Below, piece by piece: positions 54,626-64,000 of a stretch of DNA of 64,000 nt (positions within the stretch are counted from its first letter, which is position 1; the number at the start of each line of letters is the position of its first letter). The notes below the pieces were generated by a model, which had not been told where the DNA came from, searched no databases, and saw only the letters and a list, made by a program, of their open reading frames with translations. A program made the translations under genes and the position numbers. The DNA comes from Clostridia bacterium (GTDB taxonomy: Bacteria > Bacillota > Clostridia > Acetivibrionales > DSM-27016). The stretch is taken from positions 1 to 64,000 of the forward strand of contig JAOAIJ010000042.1 of NCBI GenBank assembly GCA_026414765.1, given 5' to 3'.

Positions 54626-57600
54626 TCAAAATAATTCCTGTTCGGCTAATGTTTTATATCTCCTATATCTTTCTTCTGCATGCTTCTCGGCAAGTTCAAA
54701 CATTTGCCCGGCTACATCGGGAAATACATTCATTAACTGTGAATACCGCACCTCGCCATGGATAAAATCTTTAAAGTCATTGGTAGGTTCCTTTGAGTCA
54801 AGGATAAAAGGATTCTTGCCTTCCTTTCTCAAGTCAGGATTAAATCTGTAAAGGTGCCAATATCCGGCCTCAACAGCTCTCCTTTCCTCCATAATACTTG
54901 TTCCCATACCAGTTTTTATTCCATGACTCACGCAGGGAGAGTATGCAATAATCAACGATGGCCCTTTATATCTCTCTGCTTCATTAATAGCCTTTATGGT
55001 TTGATTCATATCTGCTCCCATCGCTATCTGGGCTACATAAACATGCCCGTAAGTCATTGCTATCAGACCCAAATCTTTCTTTCTGATCTTTTTACCCGCT
55101 GCCGCCAGTTTGGCAACACTTGCTGTAGGTGTAGACTTTGAGCACTGTCCCCCGGTATTTGAGTATACTTCTGTATCCATAACAAATAAGTTTATATCAT
55201 CTCCCATTGACAGAACGTGATCAACTCCACCAAAGTCAATATCATAAGACCAACCGTCACCGCCGATAGCCCAGACAGACCGTTTGATAAGGTAATCCTT
55301 CCTTCTCATTATATCTTCAATAAGCCTGTCCCCCTTGTAATCATACTTCTGAAGAACTTCAAATATCATTTTTGTGGCTTTCTTCGATGCATCTCCGTCA
55401 TTCATGCAGTCCAGCCAATTCTTTAAGGCATTTTTGATTTCAGGATCAAGGGATGAATCAGCTGCCTGCTCCATCAGCTCAGCCAGCTTTTCTCTTATCT
55501 GCTTTACACCTAAATACATACCGTATCCGAATTCCGCAGCATCCTCAAATAAAGGATTTATCCATGCAGGTCCCTTGCCCTCGGCATTTGTAGTATAAGC
55601 TACAGAAGGTGCATAAGCTCCCCATATGGATGAGCAGCCTGTAGCATTTGAAATCATCATCCTGTCTCCAAAAAGCTGCGTAAGAAGCTTAATATATGGC
55701 GTTTCTCCACAGCCGGGGCATGCGCCGTTAAACTCAAGTAAAGGTCTTACAAACTGACTTCCTTTCAGTGTCTTAGGGTCCATCAGATCATCCTTTGCTG
55801 TAACAGTCATAGCAAACTCCCAGTTTTCCGACTCCATTTCCATTTCCTGTTCTGCCGGCTTCATAATCAGTGCTTTTCCTTTTGCAGGACAAACATCGGC
55901 GCAGTTGGCACATCCGGTACAATCCAAAGGAGCAATCTGAATACGGAACTGAAGGTGTTCCAAGCCCTTACCCGCAGCAGTTTTTGTCTTAAAGGTACCG
56001 GGTTTGCGTTCTACTTCCTCCTCATTCAGCAGAAAAGGCCTTATAGTTGCATGGGGACAAATATAAGAGCATCTGCCGCACTGTATGCATTTATCAATTT
56101 GCCACTCAGGGATCATTGGAGCAATTCCACGCTTTTCATAAGCAGTGGTTCCAAGAGGAAATGTACCGTCTTCCACTCCGGAAAATGTACTTACAGGCAA
56201 CTCATCCCCTTCATGCCGCGCCATAGGTCTTTGAATATTTTTTACAAAGTCGGGTTCTTTCTTCAGAGGTATTTCTTCATCCTTTGCTTCAGCCCATGTA
56301 GAGGGTATCTCAACTTTTGTCAGTGCTTCCAGAGCTTTATCAATAGCCGCTTTGTTCATCTCAACAATATCCTGACCCTTTTTACCATACATTTTTTCTA
56401 TAGATTTTCTCAGATAACCCAGGGCATCATCAACAGGAATCACATTAGCCAACTTAAAAAATGTCGCCTGCATAACCATATTAATCCTGTTTCCAAGTCC
56501 CAGCTTAGAAGCTATAGCCATGGCATCAATAATATAGAACTTTATTTCATTTTGTGCAATATATCTCCTTGCAGGGGCAGGCAGTCTTTCTTCCAGTTCA
56601 TTGATATTCCACGGACATGTAAGCACAAATGTACCGCCTCTCCTGAGCCCTTTAAGAAGATCATACTGGTATACAAACGATTTATTGTGACATGCCACGT
56701 AATCTGCGTTATAGACAAGATATGGCGATCTTAAGGGTTTGGGACCAAACCGGAGATGTGAAACGGTAGTACCTCCCGACTTCTTACTATCATAGGAAAA
56801 GTAGGCTTGCGCATGCATATCGGTATTATCACCGATAATTTTTATTGCGGTTTTATTTGCTCCGACAGTGCCATCAGAGCCAAGACCCCAAATCCGGCAG
56901 CTGATAGTGCCTTCCGGTGTAGTATCGATAATATCCTCCTCCGGAAGGGATGTATACGTAACATCATCAAAGATGCCGATCGTAAACCGGTCTTTTGGCT
57001 TGTCCTTTTTCAGATTATTAAATACTGACATAATTTGTGACGGCCTGGTATCTTTGGATGAAAGCCCATATCTTCCGCCTACAATTACAGGACTGTTTTG
57101 ATGGTTTTTAAAAGCTTTGACTACATCCAGGTATAAAGGCTCTCCTGTTGCACCAGGCTCTTTTGTCCTGTCCAATACTGCTATTTTTCTCACAGTTTTA
57201 GGGATGACATTCAGAAAGTGGGGTTCAGAAAACGGCCTGTAGAGATGTACTCTGACTGCCCCTGCCTTTTCTCCCTTCCCGTTTAGATAATCGACAGTTT
57301 CATATATTGTATCACTTGCCGACCCCATAGCCACAAAAATATATTCTGCATCCTCCGCACCGTAGTAATCAAATAACCTGTACTTCCTTCCGGTTATTGA
57401 GCCGAGACTGTTCATATACCCTTGAACGATATCAGGTATAGCTTCATAAAAAGGATTGGCACTCTCTCTTTGCTGGAAATAGATATCCGGATTCTGTGTC
57501 GTTCCCCTTGCAACCGGATGTTCAGGACTTAATGACCTATTTCTGAACTCTTCTATAGCATCGTAATCAACAAGGTTTTTTATATCATCATATCCAACCA

Positions 57601-58150
57601 CACCAATTTTTTGATACTCATGTGAAGTTCTGAATCCATCAAAAAAATGTATGAAAGGGACTCTCGACTTGATTGCCGCTAGATGTGCTATAACACCAAG
57701 ATCCATTACTTCCTGTACATTAGTTGAAGCAAGCATTGCAACGCCTGTCTGGCGGCATGCCATTACATCCTGATGATCGCCGTATATGGATAGTGCATGA
57801 GTTGCTACAGATCTTGCAGTAACATGTAGAACACCAGGCAAAAGCTCACCTGCCATTTTATAAAGATTCGGGATCATCATAAGAAGTCCCTGTGCTGCGG
57901 TATACGTTGAAGCCAGTGCACCGGACTGAAGTGAACCTCTCATTGCAGCAACAGCACCTGCTTCAGACTGCATCTCAATTACTTTTACCTGCTGACCGAA
58001 GATATTTTTCATTCCATGTGCCGACCACTCATCCACGCCCTCTGCCATAGGTGTTGATGGAGTTATAGGGTAGATGGCGGCTACCTCTGTCAGCGCATAA
58101 GAAGCATAAGCTGCCGCCTGATTCCCATCCATAGTCTCTATTTTCTGCAT
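54626..58150 (-). CDS. nifJ: Pyruvate:ferredoxin (flavodoxin) oxidoreductase
   Basis: A 1,174-residue single-chain PFOR. Order: domain I with ITPSTPMAEGVDEWSAHG; a central 2[4Fe-4S] ferredoxin domain (CIQCGRCSYICP, CTGCANCADVCP); and the TPP-binding part with CPGCGETPYIKL, SNATGCSSIWG and GGDGWSYDIDFGGVDHV. It converts pyruvate and CoA to acetyl-CoA and CO2 and reduces ferredoxin, a central step of clostridial fermentation. ATG preceded by AAAGGAG; full length with no damage. Confidence 0.97.
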   Translation of the reverse strand: MQKIETMDGNQAAAYASYALTEVAAIYPITPSTPMAEGVDEWSAHGMKNIFGQQVKVIEMQSEAGAVAAMRGSLQSGALASTYTAAQGLLMMIPNLYKMAGELLPGVLHVTARSVATHALSIYGDHQDVMACRQTGVAMLASTNVQEVMDLGVIAHLAAIKSRVPFIHFFDGFRTSHEYQKIGVVGYDDIKNLVDYDAIEEFRNRSLSPEHPVARGTTQNPDIYFQQRESANPFYEAIPDIVQGYMNSLGSITGRKYRLFDYYGAEDAEYIFVAMGSASDTIYETVDYLNGKGEKAGAVRVHLYRPFSEPHFLNVIPKTVRKIAVLDRTKEPGATGEPLYLDVVKAFKNHQNSPVIVGGRYGLSSKDTRPSQIMSVFNNLKKDKPKDRFTIGIFDDVTYTSLPEEDIIDTTPEGTISCRIWGLGSDGTVGANKTAIKIIGDNTDMHAQAYFSYDSKKSGGTTVSHLRFGPKPLRSPYLVYNADYVACHNKSFVYQYDLLKGLRRGGTFVLTCPWNINELEERLPAPARRYIAQNEIKFYIIDAMAIASKLGLGNRINMVMQATFFKLANVIPVDDALGYLRKSIEKMYGKKGQDIVEMNKAAIDKALEALTKVEIPSTWAEAKDEEIPLKKEPDFVKNIQRPMARHEGDELPVSTFSGVEDGTFPLGTTAYEKRGIAPMIPEWQIDKCIQCGRCSYICPHATIRPFLLNEEEVERKPGTFKTKTAAGKGLEHLQFRIQIAPLDCTGCANCADVCPAKGKALIMKPAEQEMEMESENWEFAMTVTAKDDLMDPKTLKGSQFVRPLLEFNGACPGCGETPYIKLLTQLFGDRMMISNATGCSSIWGAYAPSVAYTTNAEGKGPAWINPLFEDAAEFGYGMYLGVKQIREKLAELMEQAADSSLDPEIKNALKNWLDCMNDGDASKKATKMIFEVLQKYDYKGDRLIEDIMRRKDYLIKRSVWAIGGDGWSYDIDFGGVDHVLSMGDDINLFVMDTEVYSNTGGQCSKSTPTASVAKLAAAGKKIRKKDLGLIAMTYGHVYVAQIAMGADMNQTIKAINEAERYKGPSLIIAYSPCVSHGIKTGMGTSIMEERRAVEAGYWHLYRFNPDLRKEGKNPFILDSKEPTNDFKDFIHGEVRYSQLMNVFPDVAGQMFELAEKHAEERYRRYKTLAEQELF

Positions 58151-58386
58151 AAAATTTCTCCTTTACACAATTGAATTAACTAACACAATGCGTTAACTTA
58201 ACAATTAATAAACGTAGATTATTATTCCACTTATTGATTATATAAATGCAGAAAAGAACACAAGTCAAAGTATTGATTCTGAGGTATCAGTTATTAAAAA
58301 TGGTGTTGACATATGCCGGTCCAGAAATGAAGGGCAGTTATTCCGCCCCCCATCCGTCTATGTGTCTATTGTCCCACACTTCTGAT

Positions 58387-58788
58387 TTATACCGCATTGT
58401 GTACGAAGGATACAATCGCATCAATCGGTATATCTGTTACAGAGCCTACTGTTGCTACAGGGTAACCATTCCATCCTCCGGCAGTAATAGCTCCGATTTC
58501 ACTTGCGGGAAGTATGGGGCCACCAGGCATGCTGCCATATCCGCCGCAGGTACCACCCCTATATCCGTCTGCACCCACATTAAATCCGGCACAGGCGTTT
58601 CCAAGTGAGCATCCCGGAGGTGGGCCTATTCTGGTAATAAGACGTACGAATACATCGTTTACGGATAACACTACTCCTGTAAAACCAGACCCTGACTGTC
58701 CTCCGCTGGAAGTAAATATTGTTACAGTTTCACCAGCATATTTTGCAAGAAGTGCTGCAAAATTACCACCAACAAATCCATTTGACAT
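58387..58788 (-). CDS. Glycine-rich protein with Sm-like N-terminal segment
   Basis: A 133-residue protein. Residues 10-50 (AGETVTIFTS, then SGFTGVVLSVNDVFVRLI) have the strand pattern of small Sm-like beta barrels; the middle is rich in Gly and Cys (CSLGNACAGFN, GGTCGGYGSMPGG). I recognise similar Firmicute proteins of unknown function, some perhaps linked to spores. The ATG at 58,788 has AAAGGTG upstream. Confidence 0.55.
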   Translation of the reverse strand: MSNGFVGGNFAALLAKYAGETVTIFTSSGGQSGSGFTGVVLSVNDVFVRLITRIGPPPGCSLGNACAGFNVGADGYRGGTCGGYGSMPGGPILPASEIGAITAGGWNGYPVATVGSVTDIPIDAIVSFVHNAV

Positions 58789-58901
58789 ACTTTTCACACC
58801 TTTCTTTATAACTTCAAACATAATTTTTATTCTGTTTTATTTTATGTTAATATCCGGAGTTCTGTTACAAAGTGTGGTAATCTGTTAGAATTGGATCTGT
58901 T

Positions 58902-59285
58902 TCATTGGCAGTACTTTTTTGCTGGTTCACTGGTGATATCTATCCGAATTTTCTCGTTAAAGTCCGTATTTCTTGTTTTGTTAGGTGAATATACACTGAT
59001 ATCCAAGCTGATACAGTTTGTTTTCTCAGAATTCCCTCCTCCCTGACTAAGGATATCATAGCCTGTTACATAATTAAATTTTATTGGCATTATACGACCA
59101 TAGGCATCCATTATGTTAAACTCCAGTTTATCAATCTTTGAGTCTATAGGATTTGTCCAGTAAGGTTTAAAACCAACTCCCACTACTTTTCCCTCAGCCC
59201 CGGAGTTTGGAATTCTTATCATACACCCCTGACGCACAAGATTTGCCAGTGTGTACTTTAGTTTTTCAATCTCGGTATAATTCAT
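58902..59285 (-). CDS. Hypothetical protein
   Basis: A 127-residue protein that I do not recognise. A beta-rich stretch (GKVVGVGFKPYW, then FNIMDAYGRIMPIKF) suggests a small barrel. Both this gene and the glycine-rich gene after it have AAAGG-type ribosome binding sites a similar distance from the ATG, and they may be cotranscribed. Confidence 0.6.
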   Translation of the reverse strand: MNYTEIEKLKYTLANLVRQGCMIRIPNSGAEGKVVGVGFKPYWTNPIDSKIDKLEFNIMDAYGRIMPIKFNYVTGYDILSQGGGNSEKTNCISLDISVYSPNKTRNTDFNEKIRIDITSEPAKKYCQ

Positions 59286-59577
59286 ATATTTCACTCCTTT
59301 CAACAAATTGGTTATTTATTTCTTTGCATTAGATTATCCATAAAAGTTAAAACCTACATCATATATTGTAGTTTATGTCAACTTTATTAATGGTGTTCCA
59401 GATGCCGGAAACTACCATACAATATTCGTTCATTTCTTTCATAGACAACAAAAAAATCAACCATTCCGGTTGATCCTGCAAGTAGGCATTAATGCCCTTT
59501 TTTCTTTTCTTTCTTTTTCTCCTGCCTTTTTTCAAACTGTTTGACAATTTATTAATAATACTTCTTTTTTAAAAAAC

Positions 59578-59605
59578 ATGGTGCCACTTTTCTTTGTGAC
59601 ACCGT
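59578..59605 (-). terminator. Rho-independent terminator of the MCP gene
   Basis: GGTGCCAC and GTGACACC pair with one mismatch; on the minus strand the stem is followed by TTTTTTAAAA. Confidence 0.82.
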
Positions 59606-59619
59606 GGAAACAAGTAATA

Positions 59620-61419
59620 TTATGCCTTAAAAAATGCAACTACCTTCATTAATTTATCTACACCTGCTTTTGATTGTTGGACTTTTTGTACTACCTGGTT
59701 AGCTGTTTCTGCAACAGCTGTCGTTTTCCTCAAAATCCCCTGCGTACCGTCAGCAGTTTCGTTGCTTGCCTGAGATACTTGAAGAATTGCTTTTGATATG
59801 TTTTCTATATCATTTAGCAGATGCTGGAACGTAACCTGCATATTATTCATCAACTGATCTACCAGAACGGCATCCTCCTTATAATGCTCCCCTGTATCAA
59901 CCATCTTTTTATAATCCTCGATAACCTGATGATCTATAAAATTCAGCAGCTGATTAGAAAATTCAAGAAGATTGTTTGCAGCCAGCACAACATCTTCATT
60001 TACGCGTTTTATCTGAGCTACAGTTTTACTTGAATTCTCAGCTAACTTCCTTATTTCTTCTGCAACCACAGCAAACCCCTTCCCTGCTTCTCCCGCTCTC
60101 GCAGCTTCAATCGCAGCGTTCAGGGCAAGCAGGTTGGTCTGTGAGGTAATAGTTAATACCGAGTTTGATAAAACATTGATCTGATCGATTGATTTCAGTT
60201 GTTCCATTGCTGCTGCCAGTTTCTTATGCGTATCAGCATATACTTCATTTGCGTGTCCATGAGAGGAGATTGCATTCTCTCTTAAGGTATCCGCTCTTTG
60301 CTTTATATTATGAACCAGCAGAGTATCATTTTTTACTGTCTGCACTACTCCCATTATAGCCTTTTCGATTTCCTGTGAAATGGAATTCATTTCCTCCGTA
60401 GAGGCAGCCGTCTCTTGCGTATTGGCAGCTAATTGCTCCGTGGTTTCAGCTACCTCATTAAAATTTTCATTCAAGCTCCTCATGTTTTCTGTAGTGAAGG
60501 TTACCAAACCGGAAATCTCAGTGGATTCCTTTATTGTTTCATTGACTATATTCTTAATAGCGTTGCGCATTGAAATGATCGATTCAGCTATTTTGCCAAA
60601 CTCATCGCAGGTCGTCATTTTTATTTGAACAGTCAGATCACCTTTGGCGATGTTTTCGATATTTGAAACAATATCCTTCAAACTGATCTGAATGGACTTA
60701 GTGATTCTTCTCAGCGTCAGTACCGATTCAAATACAATTCCGGCAATTACGATACCATAGTTCAATGCTGCATTAGATCCGTCTATAATATTATTGAATA
60801 TTCCATATCCAATGGCAGAAAATGAAATAGCCGAAGCCCACACAATCGTGATTACAAGTATTGTTATCTTGTGTAATAAGGTAAAGTTTACCGTATCACC
60901 TTTCTTCATCTCAATATCAGCTAACGCAGGGTTGGACAGCAATTTATAGTTAAACCTTTCAGAGCCTGCATAATTGATAATAAAGCCCAGAGGTGCAGAC
61001 ATAATTGCTGCAGTAACACAAACAATCAGTCTCTTCAATGAGAAATCAGTAATTAATGCTGCAAACACCGGTATGGACGATGCGGCATATATCCACCTGT
61101 AAAATGCTGAAATACCTTCTTTCAAGGGCATATTCAAAAGTGTTTTTTTAATATTATACAATTCTTCTTTAGAAACTTCGGAAGGCTTGGATAAACATTC
61201 GGATATATATATATACTTGCGTTTTTGTACCACACCATGGAAAAAGCTGAGGACTGCTGGTATTAATACTCCTATAATGCACCCTATAAATGCAGTCCGG
61301 CTTTCCATATACCCCCCCAAAATAAGTACAAAATACAGGGCCACAGGCAGCGGGACAGTGTAATTAAAAGGTTCAATCTCAATAACTGATCTCCAGAAGA
61401 GTTTCTTGTTTTGGTTCAT
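59620..61419 (-). CDS. Methyl-accepting chemotaxis protein
   Basis: A 599-residue MCP. It has several N-terminal membrane helices (residues 20-235, unlike the usual two-helix sensor), a HAMP domain ([13 protein letters not shown]) and a signalling hairpin whose tip is [20 protein letters not shown]. There is no large periplasmic ligand domain, so it may sense a membrane or intracellular signal. It signals through CheW/CheA. AGGTGGGG precedes the ATG. Confidence 0.92.
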   Translation of the reverse strand: MNQNKKLFWRSVIEIEPFNYTVPLPVALYFVLILGGYMESRTAFIGCIIGVLIPAVLSFFHGVVQKRKYIYISECLSKPSEVSKEELYNIKKTLLNMPLKEGISAFYRWIYAASSIPVFAALITDFSLKRLIVCVTAAIMSAPLGFIINYAGSERFNYKLLSNPALADIEMKKGDTVNFTLLHKITILVITIVWASAISFSAIGYGIFNNIIDGSNAALNYGIVIAGIVFESVLTLRRITKSIQISLKDIVSNIENIAKGDLTVQIKMTTCDEFGKIAESIISMRNAIKNIVNETIKESTEISGLVTFTTENMRSLNENFNEVAETTEQLAANTQETAASTEEMNSISQEIEKAIMGVVQTVKNDTLLVHNIKQRADTLRENAISSHGHANEVYADTHKKLAAAMEQLKSIDQINVLSNSVLTITSQTNLLALNAAIEAARAGEAGKGFAVVAEEIRKLAENSSKTVAQIKRVNEDVVLAANNLLEFSNQLLNFIDHQVIEDYKKMVDTGEHYKEDAVLVDQLMNNMQVTFQHLLNDIENISKAILQVSQASNETADGTQGILRKTTAVAETANQVVQKVQQSKAGVDKLMKVVAFFKA

Positions 61420-61633
61420 ATAACCCCACCTTTTAGATATTTAGTTGAAACAATGGTAATAATTAGAACTAAAAAGACTTGTACAATAAATATATTCTAC
61501 ATATCTCGACATTTTCCTCCTTTAAATATAAAAATTTAAAATCGGTACATTGTATAAGCTGAATTCAGTCTGTTATGCCAGTCAATCTAACGAGTTGTGC
61601 TGGTTTGGCTTTAAGTTATACTGCATAGTAAAA

Positions 61634-61679
61634 GGGGCTGCCGCAAAACCAACTTACTCAGTTAGCTTTGCAGAGCCCC
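61634..61679 (-). terminator. Terminator after the OleC-like ligase gene
   Basis: GGGGCT/AGCCCC and inner GCAAA/TTTGC pair; on the minus strand the stem runs into CCCCTTTT, about 28 bases after the ligase stop. Confidence 0.75.
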
Positions 61680-61706
61680 CATATCCTCTTTATGTTCAGA
61701 CAGTTT

Positions 61707-63269
61707 CTAGGTTCCTGTCAAGCTGTTTTCAGCTTTAGAGAAGTATTTCTTCAGTTCTTCATAGTTTGCTTTTGAATTGTGCCTGGGATCGCGGGGTATC
61801 TTGTCCATTACAAAAAATTCATCTATATAGCCGATATCCAATTTCTTTATTTTTTCCATTATTCCATCCTGAAAGATTTCTTGGTTTTTCAGCAGTTCAA
61901 GGACTGCCATGATTTTCTCTCCCAATTGGATTACAGCCGCAAATCCTATGTCCTCGACACCAAGTAATATATTTTCTACCGGAAGGGGGTATATAACTTT
62001 TTCTTTTACACAAATCCTGTTTTTAACCCTTCCAAAAAAAGTCAGATTCCCCTGTCCGTCTGTCGAACCTGCATCTCCAGTCCTATGCCAGAGCCTTTCG
62101 CCATCAAATATTTTATTTATTCTGTCTGCCTCCTGGTTGTTGACATATCCTTTTAGCACATGAGGCCCGGCTACTATGATCTCCCCAACTTCTCCATTCC
62201 GTACGGTATAGGAGTCTAAATGTTCCTCATTATCTACTTTTATCGCTCCATCGTATGGCTTTATCACTTTTAGATATATCTCGTCAACTATCTTTCCCAC
62301 CGGAAGCCCGTTAGCCATATTTGCCCTATAGATATTCTCCATGGAATTCATACTTATAGGAACTGCTTCAGTAGCTCCGTATATAACTCTTATATCCGTA
62401 CCCAGAAATGCTTTGCATAATTTTTCCGCAATTGAGGGAAAAACAGGAGAGCCGCCTATAGTAATCTGCCTTAATGAAATCTTTTCGCCACCTGACATAA
62501 TGTATGAAGAGAGTTTTTCAAACAAAGCCGTAGACCCTGTCATGGAGTTTACCCCAAGAGACCGCACATTCAGGGAAACCCATCCGCAATCGACATTTGA
62601 AGGCTCAGCCGGATTAAACGACGGAATTACACTGGTGATTCCAGACAAAAGATTGCTCAGCAAAAATATGGGAAATGTAACCATATTGATTTCATCAGGC
62701 TTGTGTCCCAAGTACTTTGAAAGTATCTGATGCTGTATCATAAAGAACCCGTGAGTCCTTCTTGCTGCTTTAGGAATTCCTGTGCTTCCTGTAGTGAAAG
62801 TAAAAATCGCTTCATCCTCATCCTCCATATTTTCCAGTAAAAGCAGATCATCACTTTTTGTTAATCTGCTGCAGCACATCATGCTGCAATCAATCTGCTT
62901 AACGTAATCAGGAATACTATATGATTTACCAAGCTTATTTGATATTATTGCTGCTGTTGGGTTTGTAATCCCAATAGAATCAGAGAGCCTTTCCCCGTCT
63001 ACCCATGCATCTATAAAGACGGCCACAGCGCCTATATAAAGTACGGAAAGCACAGCAACATATGTCTCATAGGACATAGGTATAAAGACAATAATCCTGT
63101 CCCCTTTTCCATAACCTTGCCGTTTTAGCTCCTTTGCAAAAGCTTCAACATGGCGCACCAAGGTCAAATAGCTGTAATTTTTATTTACACCTCCGGAGCA
63201 ATCTACAATTGCAGCTTTTGTCCCATTGATTTGTGCATTTTTCAGAATAGGCAGTATAACATTTTTCAT
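61707..63269 (-). CDS. AMP-dependent ligase, OleC-like (possible beta-lactone synthetase)
   Basis: A 520-residue ANL enzyme. The A3 loop is TFTTGSTGIPKAARRTHG, A5 is VIYGATEAVPIS, and WHRTGDAGSTDGQGNLTFFGR follows. Its C-terminal end DPRHNSKANYEELKKY resembles that of OleC olefin beta-lactone synthetases and the related peptide-synthase group; that assignment is tentative and an ordinary acyl ligase is the alternative. Its start overlaps the stop of the DUF3419 gene by 4 bases, so the two are made together. Confidence 0.82.
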   Translation of the reverse strand: MKNVILPILKNAQINGTKAAIVDCSGGVNKNYSYLTLVRHVEAFAKELKRQGYGKGDRIIVFIPMSYETYVAVLSVLYIGAVAVFIDAWVDGERLSDSIGITNPTAAIISNKLGKSYSIPDYVKQIDCSMMCCSRLTKSDDLLLLENMEDEDEAIFTFTTGSTGIPKAARRTHGFFMIQHQILSKYLGHKPDEINMVTFPIFLLSNLLSGITSVIPSFNPAEPSNVDCGWVSLNVRSLGVNSMTGSTALFEKLSSYIMSGGEKISLRQITIGGSPVFPSIAEKLCKAFLGTDIRVIYGATEAVPISMNSMENIYRANMANGLPVGKIVDEIYLKVIKPYDGAIKVDNEEHLDSYTVRNGEVGEIIVAGPHVLKGYVNNQEADRINKIFDGERLWHRTGDAGSTDGQGNLTFFGRVKNRICVKEKVIYPLPVENILLGVEDIGFAAVIQLGEKIMAVLELLKNQEIFQDGIMEKIKKLDIGYIDEFFVMDKIPRDPRHNSKANYEELKKYFSKAENSLTGT

Positions 63270-64000
63270 GTAACATCACCTACAATGAATCTCTTGTAAA
63301 AGAATGCCCCTGCTTTTCCATACAGTCCCTCTGAAAGCTCTTTATCAACTTTGAAATTGACACCGGAAGGTGCCAGTCTGTCAACGAACGCATTATAGTA
63401 TGCAATTCTCGCTCCCTTTTCAGAGGATGCAAGAATCCTGGAAAATGCATTTTTATACTCCTTGGCATTCATATACTCGAAAATATTTGAAAGATTAAAC
63501 GCATCATACCTGATACCTCTGTTCTGCTTAAGGTAGTCCAGTAGATTCGCCTTTACTATCTTAACTTTGGAGAGTCTGTTTTTTATCAAGCCGTAATTCT
63601 CCTTTCGAAGGTACAGAGGGAGTGCATGCATTGGAAAATTTCCAGTAAATACATAATTAAAGTACGGATTTTTATATATGGGTATAGAGGTAAATGCATA
63701 TTCATTTCTTTCCAGCATAAAATCCGACATGTTCTGCTCCACATACTTATAGAAATTGGGATCACGGCCGAAACGCCCGAATATGGTATTGCTGTATAAA
63801 AATTTTATCAACAACCTCCACCGCAAGTTGTTCCACTCTTTATAGTAAAACCTTTTCTGCTGTTCAGGGTCTTTTTCTTCAAGCAGCTTTTTTAGTTTAT
63901 CCTCATTAAAAAAGTGAACAAACTTCAATGAATTACGCAGCATTGCAAAAAACCCTTCCAGTTTTCCTGCATGGATGATTCCTGTTTCGATAAGCTTGGG
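63266..64000 (-). CDS. DUF3419/BtaA-like 3-amino-3-carboxypropyltransferase (partial)
   Basis: The frame is open to the right window edge and reads back as LIETGIIHAGKLEGFF before LRNSLKFVHFFNE, so the start lies outside and at least 244 residues are present here. KRFYYKEWNNLRWRLL, FGRDPNFYKYVEQ and YDAFNLSNIFEYM are typical of DUF3419. In BtaA the enzyme moves the aminocarboxypropyl group of S-adenosylmethionine to a lipid hydroxyl. Coupled to an acyl ligase it may make an unusual lipid or small metabolite. Confidence 0.8.
   Translation of the reverse strand, partial: PKLIETGIIHAGKLEGFFAMLRNSLKFVHFFNEDKLKKLLEEKDPEQQKRFYYKEWNNLRWRLLIKFLYSNTIFGRFGRDPNFYKYVEQNMSDFMLERNEYAFTSIPIYKNPYFNYVFTGNFPMHALPLYLRKENYGLIKNRLSKVKIVKANLLDYLKQNRGIRYDAFNLSNIFEYMNAKEYKNAFSRILASSEKGARIAYYNAFVDRLAPSGVNFKVDKELSEGLYGKAGAFFYKRFIVGDVT

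Noticed and set aside
58160..58215. Possible Rex-type operator upstream of the PFOR gene (TTGTTAA followed by GTTAAC)
   Set aside because: The second half does not match the inverted TTAACAA at the right spacing.
59359..59547. A 62-residue minus-strand frame with a very basic start (KKGRRKRKKRKKG)
   Set aside because: TTG start, no ribosome binding site, low-complexity beginning and no recognisable family; more likely chance in an A-rich strand.

Overview
The window looks like chromosomal DNA of a low-GC, anaerobic, motile member of the Clostridia. A Ruminiclostridium-type (cluster III) host is a reasonable guess but not proven. The grounds are A+T-rich sequence with strong AGGAGG-type ribosome binding sites, a one-polypeptide pyruvate:ferredoxin oxidoreductase, GTP-type PEP carboxykinase, a MotA/MotB stator pair, a DUF3787 small protein, and YdbS/YdbT-type PH-domain proteins.

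Region 1 (about 0.1-26.4 kb) is an accessory island, visibly more A+T-rich than the rest. Its left edge holds a broken IS3-family transposase and its right edge an initiator tRNA-Met gene whose 3' end faces the island. Nearly all island genes run leftwards in what looks like one long transcription unit. In order of transcription they are: a decayed LoaP/NusG-like antiterminator; a CAT-family acetyltransferase without a normal start codon; a HAD 5'-nucleotidase-like phosphatase; an acyl carrier protein (ACP); a CapK/PaaK-type adenylating enzyme; an AMP ligase; a protein with a C-terminal phosphoribosyltransferase domain; an SDR; an asparagine-synthetase-like amidotransferase; a second AMP ligase; a SPASM radical SAM enzyme; a B12-binding radical SAM enzyme; an APH-type kinase; a complete arginyl-tRNA synthetase; a NodU/TobZ-type O-carbamoyltransferase; a PHP phosphoesterase; two half-size ABC exporters; and a frameshifted BtrH-like acyl-ACP:amine acyltransferase. 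A second free-standing ACP lies on the opposite strand beside the IS remnant. There is no KS, condensation or thioesterase domain in this region, so it reads as a carrier-protein-dependent, NRPS/PKS-free biosynthetic gene cluster. I cannot match it to a known product. It may make a carbamoylated, amide-linked, possibly nucleoside- or sugar-derived antibiotic, with ArgRS, the kinase/phosphatase pair and the exporters as candidate immunity functions. The loss of loaP and the frameshift in the BtrH-like gene suggest the cluster may be decaying or silent.

Region 2 (26.6-50.4 kb) is ordinary core sequence: a zinc-ribbon protein, PH-domain membrane proteins, a permuted papain-like protein, motAB, a TetR-controlled ABC exporter, an SPFH/NfeD pair, a kelch protein, a transsulfuration gene pair with a clear promoter, a PC4-like YdbC protein, a membrane protein, a lytic transglycosylase, a MenA-like prenyltransferase, an OFA-family transporter, pckG, a TipAL-like MerR regulator with a 19-bp-spaced promoter, a DUF3795 protein, an ECF sigma factor and an MBL hydrolase.

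Region 3 (50.9-64 kb) mixes core genes (PFOR, a methyl-accepting chemotaxis protein, small Firmicute proteins) with specialised-metabolism genes: a degenerate acetate-kinase-like protein, a free-standing carrier-condensation didomain protein, and, at the right edge, an OleC-like AMP ligase translationally coupled to a DUF3419/BtaA-like aminocarboxypropyltransferase that runs off the window.
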